DNA of 64,000 nt, taken from Aggregatibacter aphrophilus ATCC 33389. GTDB lineage: Bacteria > Pseudomonadota > Gammaproteobacteria > Enterobacterales > Pasteurellaceae. Both the position numbers and the translations under genes were made by a program. Where the stretch lies: positions 1,240,001 to 1,304,000 of the forward strand of contig NZ_LR134327.1 of the NCBI RefSeq assembly GCF_900636915.1, given 5' to 3'. Below are positions 6,346-15,671 of the stretch, in pieces. Under the pieces are notes generated by a model. The model searched no databases and was not told the origin of the DNA. It saw only the letters and a program-made list of their open reading frames with translations. Numbering within the stretch: the stretch's first letter is position 1; each line of letters opens with the position of its first letter.

Positions 6346-9012
6346 TCTTATATCTTCAAAAAGCCAAGTCGTATAATATTGCATATAATTCTGACCATCA
6401 TAATGATAATAGGTGTAAGGTTGTCCTATATTGGCTTGATAAAAATTATTATATTTTTGTTTCAATAGGATATAAGTTTTATTCATTTCCCATTCAGCAG
6501 TATCAGTCGGTGACTTATAATTTTTCTCTAAAGAGATTAATCTAGTTCCCAAATTTTCATCACTATTACTTGCTTCAATGACAAATTTCTTATATTCCTC
6601 TTGATATTGCACTCGCATAAAATTATAAGCTAAGAACTGATCTGCCAAATATTTTACCTCAGGGTCAGTAATCTTTAAATCTTCAATTTCATTTTTCATT
6701 CTTTTTAAATGATCAATATAATCATCAAATAAAACGATTAAAGGTGATGTATCATCACCTAAATAAAACTCTGTAAGTTTATTTTTTAATTGAGCACTTT
6801 TTTGTAGGTTAGTAGACTCTACTTGATAAAAATAATTAACCAGTTTTTTATAATCTTTCTTTCCTGAAGCTAGGATGTTTTCACTAATAGCAATCGGCTC
6901 GGTTGGAACTATGCCATATTGTTCTTGATTATCATGTTGGCGTTGTGCATATATTACAGAATCATGACCATCTCGGTTCACAATAATGTTTCGATCGTGA
7001 TAAATATTGGTAAAGTCATTTTGTTCTATACGAAAATTCTCGCTGGGAAAAATGCTGCTAATAATTTGTTTATTTTCAACTACATCCCATACTCCCCAAA
7101 GTTCATTTTTCTTCACAGAAAAGAATCGACTTTCCCCCTTTTCTGATTCTCCCAAATAATCACCATTATTTAAAGAATAGACCCTGCCATAATCAATCGG
7201 AATAATAATCTCCCCTTTCAGATTAATCATGCCAGATTTCTTATCTATACGAACTAAATACTGATTAGTATTATGCATTGCGAGATCATCATATTGCGCC
7301 GCAATAATCACTTCACCAGTTGGGGCGATGATCCCCCATTTATCTTTTTGTTTGAACCGAAATACCTGATATTGCTCAACAAAATCCAAGTCCTGATACT
7401 CAAAAGGTAATACTGCCTGCCCAGCATAATCAATAATTCCTACCATTCCGTCTTGTTTGGCAATAATTGCTCCGTTCGGGAAGAATTCTTTTAATTTATC
7501 ATTATTGAGCATTTTTATTTTATTACTTTCATAGGTAAAGTCTGTTATTGGTTTACCCGTGAGTGAGAATAATGCTATTTTTTCCCCTTTAGTTGCTATC
7601 ATAATTGGGGCAAAATAATCATCATAGAGGTCTTTATAGATAGGCTCAAAAATCACTTTTCCTGCAACACTATATATTCCGTGCAGATTGTCAAACGTGG
7701 TAACATTAATTTCATCATATGAATTATAAGATATACTCTGGAACTTTGCGGGAATAAGTTCTTTCAAATCACTATTTAACATCCCCAAATTATCAATAAG
7801 ACGGGTTTCAATTAACGTCGAATGATTTTGAGTTTTTATAGCATCGAACTCAGTATATTTATAATCCAACACTATATTTCCATTAAGATCAATCAATGCA
7901 CTCTCATAGTTTTCAAAAGATGACAAATTTTTTCCTTTAGAAATTTGAATGTATTGATCTTCAATAAATTTTACCTTAAGTAGATGATCAAAAAGTTTCT
8001 TACCTGATTTTGTCCATATAGAATATTGTTTATTCTTATCATTAATTACAGACATGACTTGACTATCTTTTGATAATCCATCGACAACTTGATAGCCCTT
8101 CGGCAGTACAATTAATTTTCCATCCAATGAGTAAAATTGCCGCTCTTCGCTTTTCCAACGTCCTGCAATAAGAAGTCCACCATCTAATGAAAACTCATTT
8201 TCTGAAATAACTGGAATAATCTCACGATTATTTTTCACTATGCCATATTTTTGGTCTTTCTGAACTTGAATATAACCTTCATCAAGGAGAGAATATTGAT
8301 CATATAACTCTGCATCTAATACAATTTCACCTCGTTGATTAACTACAACACGAGATATTACCTCATCGGTTTTGAGATCGCGTTCGATTAATTCAACATA
8401 CCCTTTACCCACATAGCCTGCCTCTTGATATTTAAAGGGTACAACAACTTCCTTTGTTTCAATATTAATTGCTCCCCAGTTAGCCTGTACATCTAAAAAA
8501 TAAACAACGGGATAAAAATAATTTACTTCCGGCTTTGATGAAATATTAAGATAGTGACGTACCAGGTCTGGTAAGGCATTTTCTGAATAATATAAGTAAG
8601 AACTATAATTAGGCACCGTATGAAGAATACCCATATCTTTATATTTCGGCTCAATCACTACCTGACCTTGGTTATCTAATATCCCAATATGATTATTTTT
8701 TATCCCATACCAATACCCTTTTTCATAAGGCTCTAACTGACTATAGTTTGTACCATAGGCTTTGCGATACAGTTGATTTTCGATATCCGCCAGTTTGGAA
8801 ATCAAAGGATTTCTGCATTCTTCAATGAGTTTCTTTTGTTGAGAGATCCTAGGTGCTTGCAACTGATGACACTGTTCAAACTGAGTGAGTACATCGGCTT
8901 TTTGTTGATCCAGTGAGGGTTCTGCTGTGGTATTCGAATTGGAGTTTGTGTCACAGGCAACAAGACAAAAGCAAAAGAGCGGGAGAGATAATTTAGTAAT
9001 GGTATGTTTCAT
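6331..9012 (-). CDS. Large WG-repeat lipoprotein
   Basis: 893 residues. A lipoprotein signal is clear: MKHTITKLSLPLFCFCLVAC with the lipobox LVAC and Cys20, followed by a Ser/Asn/Thr-rich linker. Most of the chain (about 100-650) consists of WG-type beta repeats, such as GILDNQGQVVIEPKY, GIIDYAGQAVLPFEY, KWGIIAPTGEVIIAAQY and MINLKGEIIIPIDY. The C-terminal 200 residues are helical and charged. It is probably anchored to the outer membrane facing the periplasm. It runs opposite to the immunity array in which it sits; I do not know its function, and a role in binding or blocking an incoming effector is only a guess. Its last few codons (SMWY) run into the IS remnant, so its original C-terminus may be lost. 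Confidence 0.75.
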   Translation of the reverse strand: MKHTITKLSLPLFCFCLVACDTNSNSNTTAEPSLDQQKADVLTQFEQCHQLQAPRISQQKKLIEECRNPLISKLADIENQLYRKAYGTNYSQLEPYEKGYWYGIKNNHIGILDNQGQVVIEPKYKDMGILHTVPNYSSYLYYSENALPDLVRHYLNISSKPEVNYFYPVVYFLDVQANWGAINIETKEVVVPFKYQEAGYVGKGYVELIERDLKTDEVISRVVVNQRGEIVLDAELYDQYSLLDEGYIQVQKDQKYGIVKNNREIIPVISENEFSLDGGLLIAGRWKSEERQFYSLDGKLIVLPKGYQVVDGLSKDSQVMSVINDKNKQYSIWTKSGKKLFDHLLKVKFIEDQYIQISKGKNLSSFENYESALIDLNGNIVLDYKYTEFDAIKTQNHSTLIETRLIDNLGMLNSDLKELIPAKFQSISYNSYDEINVTTFDNLHGIYSVAGKVIFEPIYKDLYDDYFAPIMIATKGEKIALFSLTGKPITDFTYESNKIKMLNNDKLKEFFPNGAIIAKQDGMVGIIDYAGQAVLPFEYQDLDFVEQYQVFRFKQKDKWGIIAPTGEVIIAAQYDDLAMHNTNQYLVRIDKKSGMINLKGEIIIPIDYGRVYSLNNGDYLGESEKGESRFFSVKKNELWGVWDVVENKQIISSIFPSENFRIEQNDFTNIYHDRNIIVNRDGHDSVIYAQRQHDNQEQYGIVPTEPIAISENILASGKKDYKKLVNYFYQVESTNLQKSAQLKNKLTEFYLGDDTSPLIVLFDDYIDHLKRMKNEIEDLKITDPEVKYLADQFLAYNFMRVQYQEEYKKFVIEASNSDENLGTRLISLEKNYKSPTDTAEWEMNKTYILLKQKYNNFYQANIGQPYTYYHYDGQNYMQYYTTWLFEDIRSMWY

Positions 9013-9147
9013 GTTAATATTTAAAGAAGATATAAACAGTTTGAATTTATCATAATAGACAACTACTTAAGGAAAAATTTACACATTTTTAACCGCACTT
9101 TTATACGGCAGTGATAAACTTAACGCATTACTTTTTGAGGAAAATGG

Positions 9148-10263
9148 ATGAAACCCGCTTATACCGAAAAACTTTTAGCCCGTCATGTGAGATTTTTAAA
9201 TCCTGATCTGATCGAGATCCATCGTCCCATGATGCAGATATGGCGACTTATAATTATTGCCATTGGTTTGTTGTTGGCTTTTATCGGTTGGGTAAAACAC
9301 GCTGATACAATATATACACGTGATGATACTTTTGTGACTTATGTGAAGTGGTTTATTCAACCTTCTACCGAAAGGCACAAGGCATACCTACAATATGCTG
9401 AAGAACAAATAAAAGAAAACCAAGCGCTTGAAGCCCAACTTAAGGAATTAGCAAAAGGCTCAACATTACCGACTAGTTTCATTGAATTTAGAAAACATCA
9501 CGCCGATCTTGATTATTTCAGCGCCCAAACAAAATGGAATAATTATTTAGAATTACAACAAAAATTAGCAAAAAATTCTGTTCAATCAGAACAAGAATAC
9601 TATCAATCTTACGAACGTTATACCTTTGAAGTCAAACGTAAGGTTGCCCTTAGTCTTATTGGTTTCCCACTTGCTGCATTCTTTATTAGCTTACTTTTAC
9701 CTAACCAACGACTTATTCGCATTGATCGACGTCGTCGCATGATTTATGTTAAAGACGACCAATTTTATATTCATCAACTACCAGAATGGACCGTGTATGA
9801 TGATATAGAACAAGTCAATTTACCTTTATTCTTATCACACGAAGGGCTACATTTCGTTTTACCAGATTCAAAAATGAAGGAATTATATCTAGTTAAAGTC
9901 GGCCGTCTAGGCTTGATAAATATACAAGGATTACAAATGTTTATTCAGGATTTCCTTTCTGGCAAGTATATCCATTTTGCTCATACTCCCCCAACTAAAT
10001 CATGGAATATACTTGATCTTTTATTAGGGAAAGCTTTTTATTCTGATAAATATACGTCGGAAGAAATTGAAAAAGCGATAGAAAATTATCAAAAAAATTG
10101 GGTAAATTTATCTTTTGAAGAACAAAAAGTGCGAGCTGAAAAGCTTTATCAAGATATGCAAGAAAAGCTCCAAAACAAAATGAGCAATCTCAAAATAATA
10201 CTGGGTATCATTATGTTAATTTATGCGATTTTCCATTTGCTCCGAGCATTTAGGCTTGCGTAG
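9148..10263 (+). CDS. Divergent immunity-like membrane protein 5
   Basis: 371 residues with the same order of elements as the four close paralogues, but little sequence identity: N-terminal YTEKLLARHVRFLNPDLIEI, TM1 (about 31-49), then a much longer loop (about 55-165, helical and coiled-coil-like, rich in Glu/Lys/Gln), TM2 (about 172-190) and the basic RLIRIDRRRRMIYV segment with QFYIHQLP. A third hydrophobic segment lies at the very C-terminus (about 347-365). A ribosome site (TGAGGAAA) precedes the ATG. No effector tail lies upstream, so this is another orphan. Assignment rests on architecture and the shared RxDxxRRxIYv signature. Confidence 0.6.
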   Translation: MKPAYTEKLLARHVRFLNPDLIEIHRPMMQIWRLIIIAIGLLLAFIGWVKHADTIYTRDDTFVTYVKWFIQPSTERHKAYLQYAEEQIKENQALEAQLKELAKGSTLPTSFIEFRKHHADLDYFSAQTKWNNYLELQQKLAKNSVQSEQEYYQSYERYTFEVKRKVALSLIGFPLAAFFISLLLPNQRLIRIDRRRRMIYVKDDQFYIHQLPEWTVYDDIEQVNLPLFLSHEGLHFVLPDSKMKELYLVKVGRLGLINIQGLQMFIQDFLSGKYIHFAHTPPTKSWNILDLLLGKAFYSDKYTSEEIEKAIENYQKNWVNLSFEEQKVRAEKLYQDMQEKLQNKMSNLKIILGIIMLIYAIFHLLRAFRLA

Positions 10264-10344
10264 AGCTGAAAGACTTGCTTTATCGCTTAATTTGGGTCAT
10301 TACGGTAAGTCTTCAGGTAAATATGATTTATTAAATTAATTGAT

Positions 10345-10416
10345 AAAAGTGCGGTTAAAATTTTAAGTGTTTTGGTAGAGCAAAAAACACCTAGAAAAAT
10401 AACCGCACTTTTTTTA
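10345..10416 (+). terminator. Long uptake-sequence dyad after immunity-like gene 5
   Basis: AAAAGTGCGGTTA and TAACCGCACTTTTTTT are complementary, with a nested AAGTGTTTT/AAAAAACACC pair between them; the T run ends two bases before the next ATG. Confidence 0.65.
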
Positions 10417-10417
10417 A

Positions 10418-10765
10418 ATGAACAGCAAAATCAGTCAAGGCTATTATCGTATTAGCTGTGCCGAATTTAGACACACGGAACCGACAACACAGAATCTGGT
10501 GATTAACCTGTTTCAATGGGGTTCTTCTCAAGCGCAGCCTATTAAGCGGTTTTATGCCGGAGCTTCCGGTGATGTCACCTTCTATCTTGCCGAGAATAAT
10601 ATTCATATAAAAGACGTTCGTATTATTGCGAAGTTTACGGATAAAGAAGGTGGTACTTTTGATGATGTTTATCTCAGCGAAGAGTTTCAAGCTAAAACGA
10701 AGGAAATTCAACAGAAAGGACAGGCTGCAATGGAAGCGGCAATAAATGATGGCTATTCGGAGTAA
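10418..10765 (+). CDS. Orphan effector C-terminal domain (divergent tail 4)
   Basis: 115 residues, no signal peptide or TM. Its layout parallels the effector's C-terminal domain: YYRISCAEFRHTE then LVINLFQW, against YQLKVYCPVFKDRSS then LTVEISI; and IKRFYAGASGDVTFYL ... KDVRIIAKF, against VRKQFLSQGEILIDM ... KGYRYSKN. The resemblance is weak in residues but follows the same order, and the gene sits just upstream of an immunity-like gene, exactly like the other tails. No convincing ribosome site precedes the ATG, which abuts a terminator, so it may be a relic rather than an expressed protein. An unrelated small protein remains possible. Confidence 0.45.
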   Translation: MNSKISQGYYRISCAEFRHTEPTTQNLVINLFQWGSSQAQPIKRFYAGASGDVTFYLAENNIHIKDVRIIAKFTDKEGGTFDDVYLSEEFQAKTKEIQQKGQAAMEAAINDGYSE

Positions 10766-10768
10766 GTG

Positions 10769-11950
10769 ATGCAAAATGAGTTAACGAAAAAAGAGCAACG
10801 TTTAATGCGTCATTGGTTTAAAAAAACCAGTGAAAATACCATTGAGTTAAAGGAAAAGCGTTGGGCGGCAGTGAAAATTGTCTTAATTATATTTACAGTA
10901 ATTGCTGTTTATTATGATTTTATTGATCCTCGTTACCAAAATATGACTTGGAGAGAGTTACAGTATAGTTTTCAACCCATGCAGGCCTTTGAAAAAAGTT
11001 GGGAGTTTTACCAGGATTACGATAATCCTAATATAACCAAAGCAGGTCAAAGCAAAGAAGATTTTATGAAGGAAAATTGGGATGAATACCTGAGTGGATA
11101 TGCCTGGATTGGCTATTTTATTGCAGGGAAATATGTTCTTTTTCTTATCTACTGCCTTTGGCCAACCAAACGCCGAGTGCGTTTTGACCGCAAGCGCGGG
11201 ATTATTTATACCTACGTTAATAACAAGTTTTATTTAACGGAGGTAAATAAATTGATGCGTCCCTTGCCTGAATATTTTGCATTTGTTGGTGGTGCGATAT
11301 TTTTCTGGGTTCATCCATATCAACAAGCAAAACACTTTGCTAATTTTAGACGAGGCTCACAAATGATAGTCTCGGATTACACCATGTGGCTACCGATGCT
11401 TGCTATCATGCTTGGTATGGTATTCCCCGGGATGTATCAGCGCAGTAAAGGGGCTGTGCTTAAACGCTTTTTAGTGGACTTTATGAATCCTAATACTCCA
11501 CCGGAACGCATCGCAAGCATGATGAAAGCACTGGAAACCCGCCCCGGTATTTTTGAATGTTTGGGGAAAGTTTTATTCGGTTGGATAGATGGCGGTTTAT
11601 ATTGCCGTAAATTGCCGAAAGACGAGGTGTTAGAAAAAGAGATTGAAAAATACTTTGCCGAACAGGCACCTCATATTACAGCCCTCCCCTCTTTTTCAAT
11701 GGGAACCTATGAAGAAGGAATGGAGTTGAAATGGAAATTCAAGAATATGAAGATTATTTCGGTAGAAGATAATATCAAGGCCGGTTATGGCGTAATGCCC
11801 TGCCCAAACTTATATGACTACCCGATTCGTTCATTACATTACAACCGATTTGGGATTGCTTGGGGAAATGAGGCTGGAGATGTAGAACAGTTTCCGAAAC
11901 CACTGGGCAAATGGAAAAGTCGGAAACTGAAATTAAAGAATAAGAAATAA
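10769..11950 (+). CDS. Divergent immunity-like membrane protein 6
   Basis: 393 residues from the ATG at 10769; an adjoining GTG at 10766 is an alternative start. Elements in order: basic N-terminus with NTIELKEKRW, TM1 (about 27-43), loop with MQAFEKSWEFYQDYDNP, TM2 (about 115-133), the signature RRVRFDRKRGIIYTY with KFYLTEV, further hydrophobic segments near 165-180 and 210-225, and a soluble C-terminal domain. This is the same general plan as the array paralogues, with an extra membrane part and a longer C-terminus. It is separated by only three bases from the stop of the tail-like ORF before it, reproducing the effector-tail/immunity spacing. Confidence 0.55.
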   Translation: MQNELTKKEQRLMRHWFKKTSENTIELKEKRWAAVKIVLIIFTVIAVYYDFIDPRYQNMTWRELQYSFQPMQAFEKSWEFYQDYDNPNITKAGQSKEDFMKENWDEYLSGYAWIGYFIAGKYVLFLIYCLWPTKRRVRFDRKRGIIYTYVNNKFYLTEVNKLMRPLPEYFAFVGGAIFFWVHPYQQAKHFANFRRGSQMIVSDYTMWLPMLAIMLGMVFPGMYQRSKGAVLKRFLVDFMNPNTPPERIASMMKALETRPGIFECLGKVLFGWIDGGLYCRKLPKDEVLEKEIEKYFAEQAPHITALPSFSMGTYEEGMELKWKFKNMKIISVEDNIKAGYGVMPCPNLYDYPIRSLHYNRFGIAWGNEAGDVEQFPKPLGKWKSRKLKLKNKK

Positions 11951-12132
11951 TCATATACCATCTAAAAGTGCGGTTGTTTTTAGTGGTGTTTTTACAGCAT
12001 GATAAAGCTAACCGAAGTCACAATATTAGCAAAAATCTATCTTCAATTACTTTTAGCATTTAATCAAAGATTGATTGTAATCTTTCTAAGATACATATAT
12101 TAATTAATCATATATCAATAATAAGAATCAAA

Positions 12133-12683
12133 ATGTAAAAATATGAACTAGAAGGCGAGCTACCTTACCTTTTACACGAAGCAATTAATTTTGTTGAGGA
12201 TGATGTTATTGAGGTTAGACGAGGATGGGTTGATGATATAAAACCATCTATTTGGGCTGGTGTGATTCTAATGTTATTAATCGCCGGCTTCAATTGTCTT
12301 TTATATTTGTTTGATAGTGAGAGATACAGATCTTTTTCATATTCTGATTTATATATATTTTTCCATTTTTTATATTGGCAAACATACCAAAAGCCAGACC
12401 AATACGTATTGCTCGAAAAAGAAGATTAATTTATTTCTCATATTTTGGGAAATTCTATATTTATCGTTACCCAAAAGGAGAAATAGGTTCATCTTATTTA
12501 CCCTTTTATAATAAAACAATAGAGCGGAGCATAAAGACTGCTGCTTATTACTTCCCTATGCTGTATGTAAATATACCAAACAAGGATAAAAATAGTGAAG
12601 AATTCAAAAGAGTTAGATTAGGCGGAGAAAAATTAGACACACCTTCAGACACGGTTGAATGCTCACACTATATTTTCAATTAA
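12133..12683 (+). pseudogene. Broken immunity gene 7
   Basis: The ATG at 12133 is followed at once by TAA, then the same frame continues KYELEGELPYLLHEAINFV, DDVIEVRRGW and a TM segment (IWAGVILMLLIAGFNCLLYL). Around 12375-12390 the reading shifts frame to give PKARPIRIARKRRLIYF, FGKFYIYRYPKG and a short C-terminal part ending at 12683. Both halves match the array paralogues in order (N-terminus and TM1; then RPVRFDxKRRLVYFW). A nonsense codon, a frameshift and loss of the variable loop and C-terminal domain mark it as dead. The 180 bp upstream, after 11950, is AT-rich with one uptake signal and no gene. Confidence 0.75.
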
Positions 12684-12770
12684 TTCTGTCAAAGAACTAA
12701 ACTTACTGCTGTAATATTTATTTTATATGTTATAACTCCGTCGCCCAAATCATTATTATCAGAGGATTAC

Positions 12771-13202
12771 ATGGAAACATTATTAGAAAAACATTTTTAT
12801 AGAACATCATCAATAAAAATTAATGCATGGTTAGTTATGCTGAGTGGGTTATTTTTGATCATCTTCGGATTTTCGATGGACGCCATGTTCTTATTTTTTG
12901 GCATACTGAACCTTATTCTAGGTATTTTATTAATAAACGCAGTCGACAAACCTATTATTTCACTAATGAATAATCATATTGAAATAAAATTAGCACCACT
13001 TAGCGCAACTCAGTATATAAAAAATAGTGATATTAAATCTATTGAGAATCAAAAAGATAAGAAATTAGTCTTTCATCTTACAACAAACAAGAAAGTTTCT
13101 TTTCCAATTAACCTTGTACAAAAAGACACTCGAAACGAACTTATCACACGATTAATATCGATGAATAATAAATTTCAAAAGGAACAAAACAGTGGAATCT
13201 AA
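12771..13202 (+). CDS. Small two-TM membrane protein of unknown function
   Basis: 143 residues: short cytoplasmic N-terminus, two close TM segments (about 17-35 and 41-57), then a soluble domain with alternating beta strands (HIEIKLAPLSATQYI, KLVFHLTTNKKVSFP) that resembles a PH-like or YdbS/YdbT-type fold. A RBS-like GAGGA lies before the ATG. It overlaps the next gene by 11 bases. Low GC content and position at the end of the immunity array suggest co-acquisition. I do not recognise the family. Confidence 0.6.
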   Translation: METLLEKHFYRTSSIKINAWLVMLSGLFLIIFGFSMDAMFLFFGILNLILGILLINAVDKPIISLMNNHIEIKLAPLSATQYIKNSDIKSIENQKDKKLVFHLTTNKKVSFPINLVQKDTRNELITRLISMNNKFQKEQNSGI

Positions 13203-13497
13203 AATTAAATTACATAACGCTGTATGGGCAAGTTTAATCATTAATCTTATTCTAAATATTTTTGCCTGGAAGGACTATTCTAATTATTTTGATAATAATA
13301 TTCTCATCTCACTTGTTGTTGTGCCTTGGATTGTAGGAATAATCTCTTCTATTGCGTTTATTTATACGCAGAAAAAGTGGGCATTAGTTGTTCTACTGAT
13401 CAGTTTCATTCCTTTTATTCCTGCCGGTTTATTGGGCATTTGGGGTGTAACAAAAACAATGTCTGCCTTAAATAAGAAAATCGCAGGTATTGATTAG
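13192..13497 (+). CDS. Small three-TM membrane protein of unknown function
   Basis: 101 residues from a GTG at 13192, inside the end of the upstream gene, so translational coupling is likely. Hydrophobic segments lie at about residues 9-26, 37-58 and 66-87, and the tail is basic and short. It contains no recognisable catalytic motif. Together with the preceding gene it may form a two-component membrane unit; function unknown. No gene is seen between 13498 and the terminator at 13661. Confidence 0.5.
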   Translation: MESKIKLHNAVWASLIINLILNIFAWKDYSNYFDNNILISLVVVPWIVGIISSIAFIYTQKKWALVVLLISFIPFIPAGLLGIWGVTKTMSALNKKIAGID

Positions 13498-13660
13498 ACT
13501 TTATTTTTTTCTGATGTGTGTTTCTTTAATCTTATCAGTGGCCTATAAAAACACACATAAAATTAGCTGCACTTTACTCCTCCCAAGTAAAAGAAATCCA
13601 ATGAGATTGCATTGCCGTTTTAATCTTACAGTGATAGCTAAAACAGTATCTCAACTTAAT

Positions 13661-13695
13661 AAAAAACGGTAGGCGATTAACCTACCGTTTTTTTA
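13661..13695 (-). terminator. Rho-independent terminator of the phosphohexomutase gene
   Basis: AAAAAACGGTAGG and CCTACCGTTTTTTT are perfect complements with a short loop and T runs on both strands, so it can also stop plus-strand transcripts from the accessory block. Confidence 0.85.
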
Positions 13696-13714
13696 TTTTA
13701 TGGAAACTAATTCA

Positions 13715-15373
13715 TTAACACGCCTGTTTCCCATAAGCCTCTTGGCGTAGAAGAGAACGAACGGCACTGTCAAAGTTAGCCAGGACTTGTTCTGCATCTT
13801 TAGCATCAGTACCACGGGAATCGAGGTAGAACTTGATTTTCGGTTCAGTACCGGATGGGCGGGCGATGAGGCGACTGCCGTTTTCTAAAATAAAGACAAG
13901 AATGTCATTTTGACGTTCGGTTTTGGTGTGGTCAATAAATTGTGCCACTTTGAAACCGCCGATTTCGCTTGGTGGGTTGTTGCGAAGTGCGGTCATTAAT
14001 TTGCCTATTTCAGAAAGATCGCTAACGCGAATAGAAATTTGTCCGCTCACATAAGCACCGAATTCTTTTGTGAATTCATCAGCGTAATCTGCCAACGTTT
14101 TGCCTTGTTTTTTCAAGCTACGGACTAAATCCAAGAACACAATAGCAGCAGAAATACCGTCTTTATCGCGCACTTTGTCCGGGTCAACTAAATAACCCAA
14201 GGCTTCTTCAAAGCCGAATAACAAGCCTTGCACTTTGCCGATATATTTGAAGCCGGTTAAGGTTTCTTCAGAATCAAATCCATAACGTTTGGCAATTTCA
14301 GCCAAGGCCGGAGAAGACACTAAAGAGCAGGCTAAGACGCCTTTTTTGCCTTGTGCTTGATATTGTTTTGCTAAATACCAGCCCAAGAAACAACCAACCA
14401 CGTTGCCGTGTAATGGTTTCCAATTGCCTTGTGCGTCAGGCACGGCAACCGCTAAACGGTCGGCATCCGGGTCATTGGCAATGATGAATTCGGCATTCTT
14501 TTCTTTTGCCACTTGAATTGCCAAATCTAATGCGCCTTTTTCTTCCGGATTCGGGAAGTTCACAGTTGGGAAGGTGCCGTCCGGCCAAACTTGCTCAGCT
14601 ACAACATGTGGTTGTGGCAAACCAGCTTTGGTTAACGTTTTACTTAATACTTCATAGCCTACGCCGTGCATGGCGGTATAGACGTAGTTAATGTCAGTTT
14701 GCGGCTCTTTGGCGAGTGAGGCTGTTTTCGCAATGTAAGCATCAACGATGGTGTCGTCCAACACAATATAATCTTGGCTACGCGGTAAGTTGTTAATACT
14801 ACCGGCGGCAACCTTGTCGATTAATGCGGCAATGTCTTTATCGGCAGGAGAAACGATTTGTCCGCCACCGTTGGCTTTGCCTAAATAGACTTTATAGCCA
14901 TTATCTTCCGGCGGGTTATGGCTGGCGGTAACCATGACACCTGCCGTGGTGTCAAAATATTGAATGGCATAAGCCAATACCGGAGTCGGCAGTTTGCGAG
15001 GCAATAAATAGGCTTTAATACCGGCACCTGCCATGATTTCAGCGGTGTCGCGAGCGAAAACATCGGAATTTTTACGACCGTCGTAACCAATCACAATAGA
15101 AGGTTGTTTGTCATAATCTTTTAAATAATCTGCCAAACCGCCCGCCGCTTGTGCGACCAATACGCGATTCATGCCCATGGAGCCCGCTTGCAGAGGACCA
15201 CGCAAACCGGCGGTACCGAATTGCAAACGTCCGTCAAAACGCGCAGCAAGTTCGGCTTCAGCTTTTGTATCGCCACCTTTCGCCGCAGTTAAAAGTGCGG
15301 TCAATTCTGCGTGTGTTTCAGCGTCCGGATCTTGGTTTAACCAATTTTGTGCAATATCAAAAAGTGTTGTCAT
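13715..15373 (-). CDS. Phospho-sugar mutase (phosphoglucomutase/phosphomannomutase family)
   Basis: 552 residues, the usual length for the PgcA/YhxB-type branch. It interconverts hexose 1- and 6-phosphates in the cytoplasm, feeding nucleotide-sugar synthesis. Seen in order: substrate loop near the N-terminus (FGTAGLRGPLQAG), the phosphoserine loop VTASHNPPEDNGYKVY (about 149-164), the metal-binding NDPDADR (about 301-307), the sugar-specificity loop region GFEEALGY, and the phosphate-binding C-terminal RPSGTEPKIKFY. A strong AAGGAGG ribosome site precedes the ATG at 15373. It is a single-gene unit with its own terminator. The specific substrate (glucose or mannose) cannot be decided from sequence. 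Confidence 0.9.
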   Translation of the reverse strand: MTTLFDIAQNWLNQDPDAETHAELTALLTAAKGGDTKAEAELAARFDGRLQFGTAGLRGPLQAGSMGMNRVLVAQAAGGLADYLKDYDKQPSIVIGYDGRKNSDVFARDTAEIMAGAGIKAYLLPRKLPTPVLAYAIQYFDTTAGVMVTASHNPPEDNGYKVYLGKANGGGQIVSPADKDIAALIDKVAAGSINNLPRSQDYIVLDDTIVDAYIAKTASLAKEPQTDINYVYTAMHGVGYEVLSKTLTKAGLPQPHVVAEQVWPDGTFPTVNFPNPEEKGALDLAIQVAKEKNAEFIIANDPDADRLAVAVPDAQGNWKPLHGNVVGCFLGWYLAKQYQAQGKKGVLACSLVSSPALAEIAKRYGFDSEETLTGFKYIGKVQGLLFGFEEALGYLVDPDKVRDKDGISAAIVFLDLVRSLKKQGKTLADYADEFTKEFGAYVSGQISIRVSDLSEIGKLMTALRNNPPSEIGGFKVAQFIDHTKTERQNDILVFILENGSRLIARPSGTEPKIKFYLDSRGTDAKDAEQVLANFDSAVRSLLRQEAYGKQAC

Positions 15374-15671
15374 AATGTCCTCCTTCTAGAAAAATAAAAC
15401 ACCAAAAACTCTCCCTAGCCTATCTAAAAAACACTGAAATTAAAATGTTTATTTCAGATTAATTTGCAACAATTTGATCTATTTCACAGTTCTCCCAAAG
15501 GCAATCGATTGCTCATAAAAATAGCCAATCACCAAACAATGACAAACACCAATCGCATGAGCCATTTTTAAGCCCAAGTGCGGTGGAAATTAACAGAGTT
15601 TTCCCTTTCAAAAAAAGCGTTTTTTTGCTATAAATGACGTAGTTTTTTTAATTAATCTTAGGAGATCTATC

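Noticed and set aside
13490..13672. Open frame of 60 codons starting with TTG after the small membrane protein pair
   Set aside because: Weak start, runs into the terminator, and composition after residue 20 is not protein-like.
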